Below are positions 1 through 10,499 of a stretch of DNA of 64,000 nt, piece by piece. Within the stretch, counting starts at the first letter, position 1. Each line of letters begins with the position of its first letter. Under the pieces are notes generated by a model. It was not told where the DNA came from. It did not search any database and saw only the letters and a list, made by a program, of their open reading frames with translations. Origin of the DNA: Lacticaseibacillus manihotivorans DSM 13343 = JCM 12514 (GTDB taxonomy: Bacteria > Bacillota > Bacilli > Lactobacillales > Lactobacillaceae); assembly GCF_001435035.1 (NCBI RefSeq), contig NZ_AZEU01000134.1, positions 27,436 through 91,435 of the forward strand. Reading direction: 5' to 3'. A program made the position numbers and the translations under genes.

Positions 1-464
1 CCGATGAATTTGCGGTTGGGAAAAAGGCGGTCGCCGTGGTCAAAGACGCTTTTGATGTCGACCTTGGCGATGATGAAGCGGCGTTTATCGCGGTGCACTT
101 CATCAACGCTGAAGCCGGCACTGATGCCGAACAGAACTTGGCGATTGGGGTGACCACGATTGTCAAAGAAGTGGAAGATTTGGTGAAAGCTTACTTCCAC
201 ACTGAATTTGACGAACAGTCGCTGAATTATTACCGCTTCATCACCCATTTGAAATTTTTTGCCCAGCGCATTTTACTAGGTAAACATTACGAAGATGATG
301 AAGATGGCGACTTGTTGAAAACTGTGCAAGTGCGCTATGCCAAACCATATGCTTGTACCTTAGAGATCCGCAAATTTATTCAAAATAAGTACCAATTCGA
401 AATCAACAATTCTGAGCTATTATACCTAACCGTGCATATCAACCGGTTAGTGCGCAACTTATAG
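1..464 (+). CDS. bglG: BglG/LicT-family transcriptional antiterminator, C-terminal part (cut by window edge)
   Basis: Open from base 3 with no start in the window, so only the last ~154 residues are present. The text matches the second PTS regulation domain (PRD2) of BglG/LicT antiterminators: EAAFIAVHFINAE carries the conserved phosphorylatable-type histidine, followed by NYYRFITHLKFFAQR and a terminal YLTVHINRL helix. Proteins of this family bind a RAT hairpin in mRNA and prevent termination when the beta-glucoside PTS is active. A RAT-like element and terminator lie directly after this gene and before the PTS permease, which fits its role. The RNA-binding domain and PRD1 lie outside the window. 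Confidence 0.9.
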   Translation, partial: DEFAVGKKAVAVVKDAFDVDLGDDEAAFIAVHFINAEAGTDAEQNLAIGVTTIVKEVEDLVKAYFHTEFDEQSLNYYRFITHLKFFAQRILLGKHYEDDEDGDLLKTVQVRYAKPYACTLEIRKFIQNKYQFEINNSELLYLTVHINRLVRNL

Positions 465-492
465 GGTGTTATCGGGCAACCGAGCATGACCT
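463..492 (+). promoter_or_regulatory. RAT-like ribonucleic antiterminator element
   Basis: A 30-base segment starts inside the stop codon of the antiterminator gene with AGGG-TGTTA and ends GCATGACCT, close to the family RAT consensus (GG-TGTTACTG...GCAGGCAA-ACCT). Its last five bases overlap the 5' arm of the following terminator, the arrangement needed for mutually exclusive antiterminator and terminator folds. The central loop differs from the consensus, so binding is inferred. Confidence 0.7.
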
Positions 493-528
493 AATTCCTG
501 CAGCCTACGCAGGAGTTAGGTCTTTTTT
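488..528 (+). terminator. Intrinsic terminator between antiterminator gene and PTS gene
   Basis: A 14-bp stem (488-501 with 509-522, one G-U pair), a 7-base loop and six T residues. It overlaps the RAT-like element, so it is probably conditional and read through when the BglG-type protein is active. Confidence 0.9.
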
Positions 529-546
529 GTTAAAAGGAGAGCAATT

Positions 547-2430
547 ATGAGTACAAAAGATTCTGCCAAGCAGATCTACGACGCGGTTGGCGGCGAAAAA
601 AATATCAACTACTTGACCCATTGTGTCACGCGCTTGCGGTTTCGCTTAAATGACGAAGGCCAAGTTGATGACGCCAAAGTGAAAGCAATCCCAGGCGTCA
701 TGGGGATCAACCATCAAAATGGCCAATATCAAGTGATCATCGGCAATGCGGTTTCTGATTACTATGCTGAAGTGATCAAACAAGGGAACTTTCCAACTGA
801 CGACAGCACCACCGACGCTGCCCCAGTTCAGAAATCTGGTAACTTATTTGATCAATTCGCCAACTTTATCAGTGCCTGCATGTCACCATTAATTCCTGCT
901 TTGATCGGCGGCGGCATGATCAAAGTCGTGTTGATCTTGTTGACGACTTTAGGTTGGATGAGCACTAAAGGTCAAAACTACACCATTCTCAGTGCTTTTG
1001 GGGATGCGCCATTTTACTTTTTGCCCATTGTATTAGCCATCACGGCGTCCAAATATCATAAAGTTAACTCGATCCTTGGCGTCACCATCGCTGGGATCAT
1101 GATCCACCCGAACTTCACCGCGTTAGTCACTGCGGCAAAACCCGTCCACTTAATGGGCTTGCCAGTGACCTTAGCGACTTATTCCAGTTCCGTTATCCCG
1201 ATTTTGTTAGTGATCTGGGCGATGAAGTATATTGAACAAGCCATCGACAAACTTTGCCCGGCGAACTTGAAGAGTATTTTGAAGCCAACAGTTGAGATCT
1301 TTGTCATGGGTGTTTTAGCCTTAGTGGTCATCGGCCCGATCGGGACTTACTGTGGGGATGGCTTATCCTGGTTAGTCTTATTCATTCAAAAGTATGCTTC
1401 TTGGGTCGCGGTTGCCTTAATGGCTGCTTTCATGCCGTTGATCGTCATGACTGGGATGCACTGGGCCTTTGCCCCGATTTTCTTGGCAGCCAGTGTTGCC
1501 ACCCCTGATTCATTGATCTTACCTGCCATGTTAGCCGCGAACGTTGCGCAAGGGGCTGCTTGCTTGGCCGTTGCCTTAAAGACTAAGAACAAAACCACCC
1601 GTCAAGTGGCTTCTGCCGCTTCGATTTCTGCCTTTTTAGCTGGGGTGACTGAACCAGCTTTGTATGGGGTCACCTTGAAGTATCGCAAGCCACTGTATGC
1701 GGTCATGATTTCCAGTGGTTTATGTGGGTTATTCATGGGGATCGTGCATTTGAAGGCCTTCGCCTTTGCCGTTCCAGCTTTATTAGCTTTGCCACAATTT
1801 GCCAACAACGCCATGCCACAAAACATCATCAACGCGATCATCGTCGCGGTTGCTTCCACGATTTTGACCTTTATCTTAACTTGGGTCTTCGGCTTTGATG
1901 ATGACGTGCCTGCCACTGCCACCGCTAACGACGCCAAAGTCACTCCAACGATGACCAATGTTGATGCCGGTGGGAAAAGCACTAAGAAAGTTTATGCCCC
2001 AGTCAAAGGCGAATTGATCAACATTGAAAGTGTTGGTGATCCCACCTTTGCTCAGAAAATGATGGGCGATGGCGCGGCGATCTTACCAGAAGACACCCAC
2101 TTCTATGCCCCATTTGATGGGACTGTCGAAACTGTCTTTCCAACGAAGCATGCCATCGGCTTAAAGAGTGATGACGGGGTTGAATTGTTGATCCATGTCG
2201 GGTTAGATACCGTTGAACTCAAAGGCCAACACTTCACCAATCATGTTGAACAAGGCCAAAAAGTCAAGCAAGGGGACTTGTTGCTTGAAGCTGATTTGGA
2301 TGCCATTAAACAAGCCGGCTATGACACCACGACCGTCTTAGTGGTCACCAACACCAAAGACTTTGTCGATGTCGTGCAAAACGAAGCCACCACGGTCGAC
2401 AACAACACTGTGGCGTTATACGTGATTTAA
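547..2430 (+). CDS. bglP: Beta-glucoside-specific PTS transporter, EIIBCA
   Basis: A 627-residue fused permease that takes up and phosphorylates beta-glucosides using PTS phosphate. The EIIB domain is N-terminal, with the phosphorylated Cys26 in LTHCVTRLRF. The EIIC membrane domain spans roughly residues 100-455. The EIIA domain starts near residue 480 and carries the phosphohistidine in LLIHVGLD (about His550). Length and B-C-A order match BglF/BglP. The start follows AAAGGAGA with good spacing. It lies between a RAT/terminator switch and a GH1 phospho-beta-glucosidase, a classic bgl operon. The substrate (arbutin, salicin, cellobiose or similar) cannot be decided here. Confidence 0.95.
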   Translation: MSTKDSAKQIYDAVGGEKNINYLTHCVTRLRFRLNDEGQVDDAKVKAIPGVMGINHQNGQYQVIIGNAVSDYYAEVIKQGNFPTDDSTTDAAPVQKSGNLFDQFANFISACMSPLIPALIGGGMIKVVLILLTTLGWMSTKGQNYTILSAFGDAPFYFLPIVLAITASKYHKVNSILGVTIAGIMIHPNFTALVTAAKPVHLMGLPVTLATYSSSVIPILLVIWAMKYIEQAIDKLCPANLKSILKPTVEIFVMGVLALVVIGPIGTYCGDGLSWLVLFIQKYASWVAVALMAAFMPLIVMTGMHWAFAPIFLAASVATPDSLILPAMLAANVAQGAACLAVALKTKNKTTRQVASAASISAFLAGVTEPALYGVTLKYRKPLYAVMISSGLCGLFMGIVHLKAFAFAVPALLALPQFANNAMPQNIINAIIVAVASTILTFILTWVFGFDDDVPATATANDAKVTPTMTNVDAGGKSTKKVYAPVKGELINIESVGDPTFAQKMMGDGAAILPEDTHFYAPFDGTVETVFPTKHAIGLKSDDGVELLIHVGLDTVELKGQHFTNHVEQGQKVKQGDLLLEADLDAIKQAGYDTTTVLVVTNTKDFVDVVQNEATTVDNNTVALYVI

Positions 2431-3887
<1,457 letters not shown>

Positions 3888-3930
3888 ATTCACACCCGTT
3901 TATGACTGGACGCGTTTCGGGTGGATTAAA

Positions 3931-3960
3931 AGCATCTTCAATGAAGAAGGTGCTTTTTTC
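3931..3960 (+). terminator. Terminator after the bgl operon
   Basis: A 9-bp stem (3931-3939 with 3946-3954, one G-U pair), a 6-base loop, then a run of T. A second, weaker inverted repeat CACCCG/CGGGTG lies just upstream. Confidence 0.8.
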
Positions 3961-4041
3961 GTGTGCCGATAAATCGTACTTTTACTGCTTCCATGATAAA
4001 ATAAAGTCATCTGAATCGATTGATTGAATAAAGGAGTCGCT

Positions 4042-6324
4042 ATGACTGAAGCCTTGATCTTAAAAATTACCCTTGAACACCGCAAACCCCTGACTTGGCG
4101 GCGGATTGCCGTACCCACGAACACCACATACGCGCAATTGCATCTGATCATTCAAGCGGCGTTTGCGTGGGACAATTACCATATGTACGGTTTTTATCCG
4201 GCGTGGAATCGCGAGTTGACTTACGAAGACACCAGCGCAGATCCATACGCTGAAGGCATTGATGCCACAACGGCAGAAATTTTACCTGACTTGCAACAAG
4301 GCACTGTGCAATACACTTATGACTTTGGTGAGTCATGGGATCATCGCATTCAACTCGAAGAAAGTCGCGACGTTGCGCGGCCTTTGCCAATTTGTTTAGC
4401 CGGGCGCGGCGCCGGATTTTATGAAGACGGCTTAGGGGAACGCGAAGAAGCTTTTGACCTTGATGCGGTGAACCAAAACCTCCAAGAGGCTTCAATGCCG
4501 GATGAACAAATGGTCGCCGGCGCCTCGACACATCTCGATTCAGTCGTCACTCAAGATTTATCCAAGCAGCTCGCTTTATTTGAACACTCATCGCAACGCG
4601 CGGAAATGTCGGAAGTGCCCAGCGATGCACTGAGTGTTTATGTGCGGACGTTTGTGATGATGATGCAAGACTTGCCGGTGAAACAATGGACCAAAGCCAA
4701 ACTCAAACAAGGCTTAGAACTTTTAGTGACGCGATTGGATGACGATCCTGATTCTCAACGCACGATGCTGATCATTGTCGGTGACTTCATTCACGTGATG
4801 GTCGAAAATCATCAGTTGGCCAAAGGAATGACACCTAACCAAGTCGATGATTTAATGGGCCAGGTCATCGTTGAAAATGGCTTGATGCCAGACGATGAGG
4901 ACTGGGATGATTTGGAAGATCCCCACAATCGCGCCGAAGAAACTATGTGGCGCGTCCTCGATGATTATTATGGCCCTTTGCTTGATCAGTTCTACCAAAG
5001 TCCTGAATTCAAACGCCTCAAAATCTCCTCAAAAGGCGGCGCGGTCGATGACTTGATGCTTGATTTCGTCGCCACGATGTATCGCGCGTCTCAACAAGTG
5101 ATCGATAATTGGCAACCCCAGCTGGTGACGCGGGTGATGTCAAACAACTATGCGCAACAAGCTGGGGTCAACGCTGAAGGCGCTCGAGTGTTACCAACTT
5201 TGTTGAGCGGGTTTACTAAATTCCTACAAGGTCGCGACGAAATTCCCGCTAACCAAGCTGAAGCGTTGATCTCAGCATTCCAAGCCAATGCGCCGATCTT
5301 GTTGAAGCAAGAAAAACATCCCATTGATGATGCCGAATATTTCGATTTTCCCGAAGCTGATGACGACTGGGAGGATGACGACGACTGGGATGAAGCAGAG
5401 GATTGGGAAGAAGATGCTGAGCTCGACCATGCTCGCCTCACTGCGATCATTGACCACGAATATGGGGAGCGGTTTTCCGAATTCTTCCAAAGCAAACAAT
5501 GGTTGAAAATTGATTACCACGATCAAGCTAAAGCAAAGAGCTTGATCGCCAGTTTCATTGGGGATATGATCTCGCAAAATAGTGCGTTGATCAATGATTG
5601 GCAACCGGTTGAATTGACTGAGATGATGCTTGATTTCTACCCGGCCCATGTGGTGATGAGTGATGCCGAAATGTCGACAATGTGTGAGTTGCTGGCAGGC
5701 TTTGTTGACTTTTTGCACCAACGCAAAGCCATTGCTGCTAAACCGGCTAACCGCATCATCAAAACCATCCGCAATAACGCCCAACACATGATCGAACTCA
5801 ACGGCGATTCAGAAATGTGGGGCCCTGGCAAAGAATTTGCGTTGAAAATGCAAGCGGCTGGTGTCGATATGAGTGATCAAGCTGCCGTTGATGCCTTCGT
5901 TGCGCAGCAACACGGTGGTCCGGTCTCGGTGACGCATCAACATGTCAACGAGTATGACGGTCGCAAATGGCGCCAAGCCACTGCCACTCGGGTCCATCGC
6001 GAAGTCGCCGAATTAATGGAAGAAGCCCATCACACGACGGCTGATATCAGCATCGCCGTTGAATTTGCCGACGAAGTTTATGCGCAATTTCTTTTGACGC
6101 CGTTGAAGTGGACGGAAAATGTGGTGGCGACAGTGTGGCAACAACAATTAACGCAACTGACCCACCAAGAACGCCTTGTGCACGCTGAAGCAATCGCCAA
6201 TCACATCACAGCGTTAGGTGATTTACGCTCAACGTCAAAGAAACAAGCGCAACGTTTGATCGATGCGATGCAACAAACCACCGGCAAGTCGGAAAAAATT
6301 GTGGCTTTTAAACCACGCCAATAA
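4042..6324 (+). CDS. pRiA4b ORF-3-like protein with repeated helical domains
   Basis: About 760 residues. The start chosen is ATG 4042 behind AAAGGAG. An in-frame upstream codon at 4024 has no such site. Residues 1-110 match the plasmid pRiA4b ORF-3 family (LTWRRIAVP, FAWDNYHMYGF, YTYDFGESWDHRI). The rest is not a family I recognise, but two related ~120-residue segments can be seen: one around DNWQPQLVTRVMS...LLSGFTKFL...ANQAEALISAF and one around NDWQPVELTEMML...LLAGFVDFL...ANRIIKTIRNN. Weaker relatives may lie before and after. A very acidic linker (DDWEDDDDWDEAEDWEED) separates the two clear copies. The function is unknown. Confidence 0.85.
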   Translation: MTEALILKITLEHRKPLTWRRIAVPTNTTYAQLHLIIQAAFAWDNYHMYGFYPAWNRELTYEDTSADPYAEGIDATTAEILPDLQQGTVQYTYDFGESWDHRIQLEESRDVARPLPICLAGRGAGFYEDGLGEREEAFDLDAVNQNLQEASMPDEQMVAGASTHLDSVVTQDLSKQLALFEHSSQRAEMSEVPSDALSVYVRTFVMMMQDLPVKQWTKAKLKQGLELLVTRLDDDPDSQRTMLIIVGDFIHVMVENHQLAKGMTPNQVDDLMGQVIVENGLMPDDEDWDDLEDPHNRAEETMWRVLDDYYGPLLDQFYQSPEFKRLKISSKGGAVDDLMLDFVATMYRASQQVIDNWQPQLVTRVMSNNYAQQAGVNAEGARVLPTLLSGFTKFLQGRDEIPANQAEALISAFQANAPILLKQEKHPIDDAEYFDFPEADDDWEDDDDWDEAEDWEEDAELDHARLTAIIDHEYGERFSEFFQSKQWLKIDYHDQAKAKSLIASFIGDMISQNSALINDWQPVELTEMMLDFYPAHVVMSDAEMSTMCELLAGFVDFLHQRKAIAAKPANRIIKTIRNNAQHMIELNGDSEMWGPGKEFALKMQAAGVDMSDQAAVDAFVAQQHGGPVSVTHQHVNEYDGRKWRQATATRVHREVAELMEEAHHTTADISIAVEFADEVYAQFLLTPLKWTENVVATVWQQQLTQLTHQERLVHAEAIANHITALGDLRSTSKKQAQRLIDAMQQTTGKSEKIVAFKPRQ

Positions 6325-6334
6325 GATGTTCCCG

Positions 6335-6365
6335 AAGCGTTTTAGCAGCTGCCGGAACGCTTTTG
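6335..6365 (+). terminator. Probable terminator
   Basis: A 7-bp stem AAGCGTT/AACGCTT (6335-6341 with 6356-6362) ending in TTTTG, with a 14-base loop. It lies just after the pRiA4b-like gene. The T run is short, so confidence is moderate. Confidence 0.5.
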
Positions 6366-6467
6366 TCGTGGTATCAGACTTTCGCCTGAGTCAAAAATCC
6401 CGCTTTGGTCGCGGGCACATGGCTCACTAACTTGCTATCCTATGGGTGTATAAAAGGAGGAGTTATC

Positions 6468-6632
6468 ATGGGATTGCATAAATCATTAGACAACCGTGTG
6501 TTTGCCGGGGTATGCGGCGGTATCGCTGAAAGTTTGAACGTCGATGCGATTTGGATACGCCTGTTATTTGTTTTCGGTGGTGGGCTATTGTTTTGGGTTT
6601 ACTTAGCATTATGGTTGGCTTTACCAGAATAA
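6468..6632 (+). CDS. pspC: PspC-domain small membrane protein
   Basis: 54 residues. Start ATG 6468 follows AAAAGGAGGAG; an upstream in-frame start at 6405 lacks a binding site. The sequence GLHKSLDNRVFAGVCGGIAE is the PspC signature, followed by NVDAIWIRLLFV and one hydrophobic membrane helix to the C-terminus. PspC-type proteins are linked to envelope-stress sensing. This is the minimal single-domain form common in Firmicutes. It appears monocistronic, followed by a strong terminator. Confidence 0.9.
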   Translation: MGLHKSLDNRVFAGVCGGIAESLNVDAIWIRLLFVFGGGLLFWVYLALWLALPE

Positions 6633-6637
6633 ATCAG

Positions 6638-6679
6638 AAAAGACTTGCTGAGCGTTCGGCGCTGGGCAAGTCTTTTACA
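6638..6679 (+). terminator. Terminator after pspC
   Basis: An 11-bp stem AAAAGACTTGC/GCAAGTCTTTT (6638-6648 with 6666-6676). The loop contains a small secondary hairpin. Confidence 0.85.
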
Positions 6680-6710
6680 TTTTGATTGTGAGGATTTCTG
6701 ACCCATTTCA

Positions 6711-6740
6711 TTGCGCGCAGCCAACGCTTGGGCGTATGAT
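6711..6740 (+). promoter_or_regulatory. Promoter of nadE
   Basis: TTGCGC at 6711-6716, an 18-base spacer, and TATGAT at 6735-6740, about 37 bases before the nadE start. Confidence 0.6.
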
Positions 6741-6776
6741 AAATACGACACCTTACAAAGGAGACTTTCAATCAAC

Positions 6777-7607
6777 ATGCGCCCATTACAACAAGAAATC
6801 ATCAGTGCCTTACACGTGCAACCAACCATCGACCCTAAAGCTGAGATCCGTCGCAGCGTCGACTTTCTGAAAAGTTATCTCACCCATTACAGCGGTTTAA
6901 AAACTTTAGTCCTTGGCATTTCCGGTGGCCAAGATTCCACTTTAGCCGGTAAGCTTGCCGAAATCGCCGTGACTGAATTACGCAAAGAAACTGGCGATGA
7001 CGATTACAAATTCATCGCTGTTCGTTTGCCTTACGGTGAACAAGCGGATGAAGCTGATGCCATGGCGGCTATCGACTTCATGCAAGCTGACGTCACCACG
7101 CGCGTGAACATCAAGCCATCCGTTGACGCGATGGTGCAAGCCGTTGAAGCCAATGACTTAACCGTTACCGACTTCAACAAAGGCAACATTAAAGCGCGCG
7201 CACGTATGATTGCCCAATATGCCATTGCCGGCGCTCAAGCAGGCGTGGTCATCGGCACTGACCATGCGGCTGAAGCCATCACTGGTTTTTACACCAAGTT
7301 CGGCGACGGTGGGGCGGATGTGACCCCACTGTGGCGCTTGAACAAACGCCAAGGTGCAAGTTTGCTCAAAGAACTCGGCGCCCCAGCGCATTTGTATGAG
7401 AAAGCCCCAACTGCCGATCTTGAAGAAGATCGTCCAGCCTTACCTGATGAAGTTGCATTAGGCGTTTCTTATCGCAATATCGACGACTACTTGGAAGGCA
7501 AGGACATCGATACCCAAGCCGCTGAAAAAATCGAAGCCTGGTATCAACGTTCTGCCCATAAGCGGCATTTGCCCATTACAGTATTTGACGACTTTTGGAA
7601 AGCATAA
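6777..7607 (+). CDS. nadE: Ammonia-dependent NAD+ synthetase
   Basis: 276 residues, the normal length for NadE. It amidates deamido-NAD+ to NAD+ using ATP and ammonia in the cytosol. The ATP-pyrophosphatase loop is SGGQDST. Other family segments are [31 protein letters not shown] and [15 protein letters not shown]. There is no glutaminase domain. ATG 6777 follows AAAGGAG with a rather long spacer (13 bases). A longer frame back to 6711 would overlap the predicted promoter, so the shorter form is preferred. Confidence 0.95.
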   Translation: MRPLQQEIISALHVQPTIDPKAEIRRSVDFLKSYLTHYSGLKTLVLGISGGQDSTLAGKLAEIAVTELRKETGDDDYKFIAVRLPYGEQADEADAMAAIDFMQADVTTRVNIKPSVDAMVQAVEANDLTVTDFNKGNIKARARMIAQYAIAGAQAGVVIGTDHAAEAITGFYTKFGDGGADVTPLWRLNKRQGASLLKELGAPAHLYEKAPTADLEEDRPALPDEVALGVSYRNIDDYLEGKDIDTQAAEKIEAWYQRSAHKRHLPITVFDDFWKA

Positions 7608-7626
7608 GTAATTATTTGAATATAGC

Positions 7627-7656
7627 TTGCAACTTCACTGCCAACTCCGGTATACT
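7627..7656 (+). promoter_or_regulatory. Promoter of the Mn-riboswitch/ATPase transcript
   Basis: TTGCAA at 7627-7632, an 18-base spacer, and TATACT at 7651-7656. Transcription would begin near 7663, at the 5' edge of the riboswitch. Confidence 0.75.
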
Positions 7657-7662
7657 AAAGTT

Positions 7663-7790
7663 GTCACATAAGGGAGTAACTAGCGGCGCATCTGTCGCGG
7701 CAACGTCACCAACAAGTTATAGCTGGTGTTGCCTTAATTAGTGAGACTTATGAACTGCGCGCGCAGTTTGTAAGCCTCATTTTTTTTACC
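7663..7790 (+). promoter_or_regulatory. yybP-ykoY family Mn2+ riboswitch with terminator
   Basis: The leader holds the hallmark pieces of this class in order: AAGGGAGTAAC, a CGTC-containing internal hairpin (GGCAACGTCACC...GCTGGTGTTGCC) and GTGAGACTTA. The last piece forms the 5' arm of a strong terminator (about 7742-7788, stem AACTGC/GCAGTT extended by CTTA/TAAG and TGAG/CTCA, loop GCGC, then T8). This class binds Mn2+ and stabilises an antitermination fold. It lies before a P-type cation ATPase, the same pairing known in Lactococcus and Streptococcus. Confidence 0.88.
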
Positions 7791-7811
7791 AAACACAAGG
7801 AGGATCCCCAA

Positions 7812-10463
7812 TTGACCAAACCCGAATACGCGCAAACGATTCAAGAAACTTTAACCGCGACGCAAACGCAAGCTGACAGCGGCTTAACCACCGCCGAAGC
7901 CAAACAGCGCCTCGAACAAAATGGCCCTAACGCCTTAGCCTCAGCCAAAAAGAAATCGATGTTGCGGCGCTTTGCCGATCAATTCAAAGATTTCATGATT
8001 ATTGTGCTATTAGTCGCCGCTTTAGTGGCAGGCCTGGTGGTGCATGAATGGGCCGATGCTGGGATCATTTTAGCCGTGGTGATTTTAAACGCGATTTTCG
8101 GCGTGTTCCAAGAATCTAAAGCCGAAGAAGCCATCGACGCTTTGGCCAAAATGGCGACGCCTGACGCCCATGTGCGCCGCGATGGCAATGTGGTGACCAT
8201 TCCAAGCACGGAACTGGTGGTCGGCGACATCGTGTTGATCGAAGCCGGGGATGTGGTGCCAGCGGACTTGCGCTTGATCGAATCCGCCAACTTGAAAATC
8301 GAAGAATCCGCCTTGACTGGGGAATCTGTGCCAGTTGAAAAAAATGTGGAAACCTTGCAAGGGGATAACGTCGGCATCGGTGACCGCGCGAACATGGGCT
8401 TTATGAACACCAACATCACCTATGGTCGCGGTGTCGGCGTTGTGGTAGCCACAGGCATGCAAACGCAAGTCGGCCAAATTGCGACCATGATCAACACGGC
8501 TAAAGAAACTACCACGCCTTTGCAAGATAACTTGAAGGCGTTAGGCAAAACCTTGACGATCATGATCTTAGTGATCGCAGCAATCGTGTTTGGCGTGGGG
8601 ATCTGGCGTCAAGCTGCTAGTGTCCCAGAAATGTTTTTAACCGCCATTTCCTTGGCGGTGGCGGCGATTCCTGAAGGCTTACCTGCCATTGTCACGATTA
8701 TTTTGGCATTGGGCACGCAGAAAATGGCCAAGCGCAATGCTTTGGTCCGCAAATTGCCAGCTGTGGAAACTTTAGGCTCAACGGAAATCATCGCTTCGGA
8801 TAAAACCGGGACCCTCACCCAAAACAAAATGACCGTTGAAAAAGTCTACTATGACGGTCAACTCCATGATGCCAAAGACGGCATCGCCGGTGGGAACTTG
8901 TTGATGACGGTGATGAATTTCGCCAACGATACGCAAATTCAACCTGATGGCACGATGCTTGGGGACCCAACAGAAACTGCTTTGGTGGCCTATGGTCAAA
9001 AACAACATTTTGATCTCGATGCTGAACTGGCCCAAATGCCTCGTGTGGCTGAAGTGCCCTTTGATTCTGAACGAAAACTGATGACCACGATTCACCAATT
9101 GCCTAATGGTCGCTACTTGGTGGCCACTAAAGGGGCGCCGGATCAATTGTTGAAGCGCGCCTTCCAACTGGCTTTTGGTGATCATGCCAATGCCATGACC
9201 GAAGGCAATCGCCAAGATATATTAAATACTAACAAAGAACTTGCCACTCAAGCTTTGCGGGTGTTGGGGATGGCATACAAAGTCATTGATACGATCCCGG
9301 CAACAGTGGACAGCGATTCCGTCGAACATGATTTGATTTTCGCTGGGTTAGTCGGGATGATCGACCCTGAACGGCCAGAAGTTCAAGCTGCCGTCGCTGA
9401 AGCCAAAGCTGCTGGGGTCCGCCCGATGATGATCACTGGGGATCATCAAGATACTGCCGAAGCGATCGCCGGGCGGCTTGGGATCATTGAACCAGGTGAT
9501 GACGCGGCAGTGATCACCGGTGCGCAACTCGATGAACAATCTGATGACGAATTCTCTGACAATGTGGAAAAATATTCGGTATACGCCCGGGTGGCGCCAG
9601 AACACAAAGTCCGCATCGTCAACGCTTGGCAGAAAAAAGGCAAAGTCGTGGCGATGACTGGGGACGGCGTCAACGATGCCCCAGCTTTAAAAGCCGCTGA
9701 TATCGGCATCGGCATGGGGATCACTGGGACAGAAGTGTCCAAAGGAGCTTCTGACATGGTCTTAGCCGATGATAACTTTGCGACCATCGTGACTGCCGTT
9801 GAAGAGGGGCGTAAAGTTTTCGCCAACATTCAAAAGTCGATCCAATACTTGTTATCCGCCAACCTTGGTGAAGTGTTGACCTTGTTTATGATGACGATGC
9901 TTGGCTGGGACATTTTAGCGCCAGTGCATATCTTGTGGATCAACTTGGTGACCGATACCTTCCCAGCGATTGCCTTAGGGGTCGAACCCACAGAACCTGG
10001 CATCATGAAGCAAAAACCGCGCGGCCGCAAGTCGAATTTCTTCTCTGGCGGCGTCGGTCCTGCAGTGATTTGGCAAGGCTTGCTTGAAGGTGGGCTGACA
10101 TTAGGTGTGTACTTTGTGGCCATCACTTGGCCGGTGCATGCCACCAACGCCGCGATTCATGCAGATGCGTTGACCATGGCTTATGCGACCCTTGGGTTGA
10201 TCCAATTGTTCCATGCCTTCAACGTGAAGTCGGTGCATCAAAGCTTGTTTACAGTCGGCTTGTTCCGCAACCGCGCGTTCAACTGGGCAATTTTGGCTAG
10301 CTTCTTATTATTGGCGGTCACGATTTTAGTCCCAGGCTTCAACGGTTTGTTCCATGTGACTAGTCTCGCATTATCCCAATGGGGCGTGGTGCTTGGTGCC
10401 GGGTTCTTGATCATTGTGATCGTGGAAATCGTGAAGTTTGTCCAACGTAAAGTGGCCAAATAA
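7812..10463 (+). CDS. P-type cation ATPase (Ca2+/Mn2+ efflux type)
   Basis: 883 residues, starting at TTG 7812 behind AAGGAGG. It has a P2A-type ATPase layout: actuator loop LTGESVP, phosphorylation motif SDKTGTLT with Asp near residue 330, TGDHQDTA, and hinge GDGVNDAPALK. Membrane helix 4 carries AAIPEGLPA and helix 6 carries NLVTDTFPA, ion-binding patterns of SERCA-like Ca2+/Mn2+ pumps rather than Cu or K pumps. The N-terminal cation-ATPase domain and about ten membrane helices are present. The Mn2+ riboswitch upstream suggests a role in exporting excess Mn2+ or in Ca2+/Mn2+ balance. The ion specificity is inferred from motifs and control element. Confidence 0.93.
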   Translation: MTKPEYAQTIQETLTATQTQADSGLTTAEAKQRLEQNGPNALASAKKKSMLRRFADQFKDFMIIVLLVAALVAGLVVHEWADAGIILAVVILNAIFGVFQESKAEEAIDALAKMATPDAHVRRDGNVVTIPSTELVVGDIVLIEAGDVVPADLRLIESANLKIEESALTGESVPVEKNVETLQGDNVGIGDRANMGFMNTNITYGRGVGVVVATGMQTQVGQIATMINTAKETTTPLQDNLKALGKTLTIMILVIAAIVFGVGIWRQAASVPEMFLTAISLAVAAIPEGLPAIVTIILALGTQKMAKRNALVRKLPAVETLGSTEIIASDKTGTLTQNKMTVEKVYYDGQLHDAKDGIAGGNLLMTVMNFANDTQIQPDGTMLGDPTETALVAYGQKQHFDLDAELAQMPRVAEVPFDSERKLMTTIHQLPNGRYLVATKGAPDQLLKRAFQLAFGDHANAMTEGNRQDILNTNKELATQALRVLGMAYKVIDTIPATVDSDSVEHDLIFAGLVGMIDPERPEVQAAVAEAKAAGVRPMMITGDHQDTAEAIAGRLGIIEPGDDAAVITGAQLDEQSDDEFSDNVEKYSVYARVAPEHKVRIVNAWQKKGKVVAMTGDGVNDAPALKAADIGIGMGITGTEVSKGASDMVLADDNFATIVTAVEEGRKVFANIQKSIQYLLSANLGEVLTLFMMTMLGWDILAPVHILWINLVTDTFPAIALGVEPTEPGIMKQKPRGRKSNFFSGGVGPAVIWQGLLEGGLTLGVYFVAITWPVHATNAAIHADALTMAYATLGLIQLFHAFNVKSVHQSLFTVGLFRNRAFNWAILASFLLLAVTILVPGFNGLFHVTSLALSQWGVVLGAGFLIIVIVEIVKFVQRKVAK

Positions 10464-10466
10464 TTA

Positions 10467-10496
10467 TTGACATGTCATACCGTGATGTGACACAAT
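10467..10496 (+). promoter_or_regulatory. Predicted promoter upstream of a possible noncoding RNA
   Basis: TTGACA at 10467-10472, an 18-base spacer, and CACAAT at 10491-10496, only 4 bases after the ATPase stop codon. Confidence 0.55.
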
Positions 10497-10499
10497 ATT

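Noticed and set aside
5148..5787. Overlapping minus-strand frames in the pRiA4b-like gene
   Set aside because: Low-complexity shadows of the acidic plus-strand region, with no start signals.
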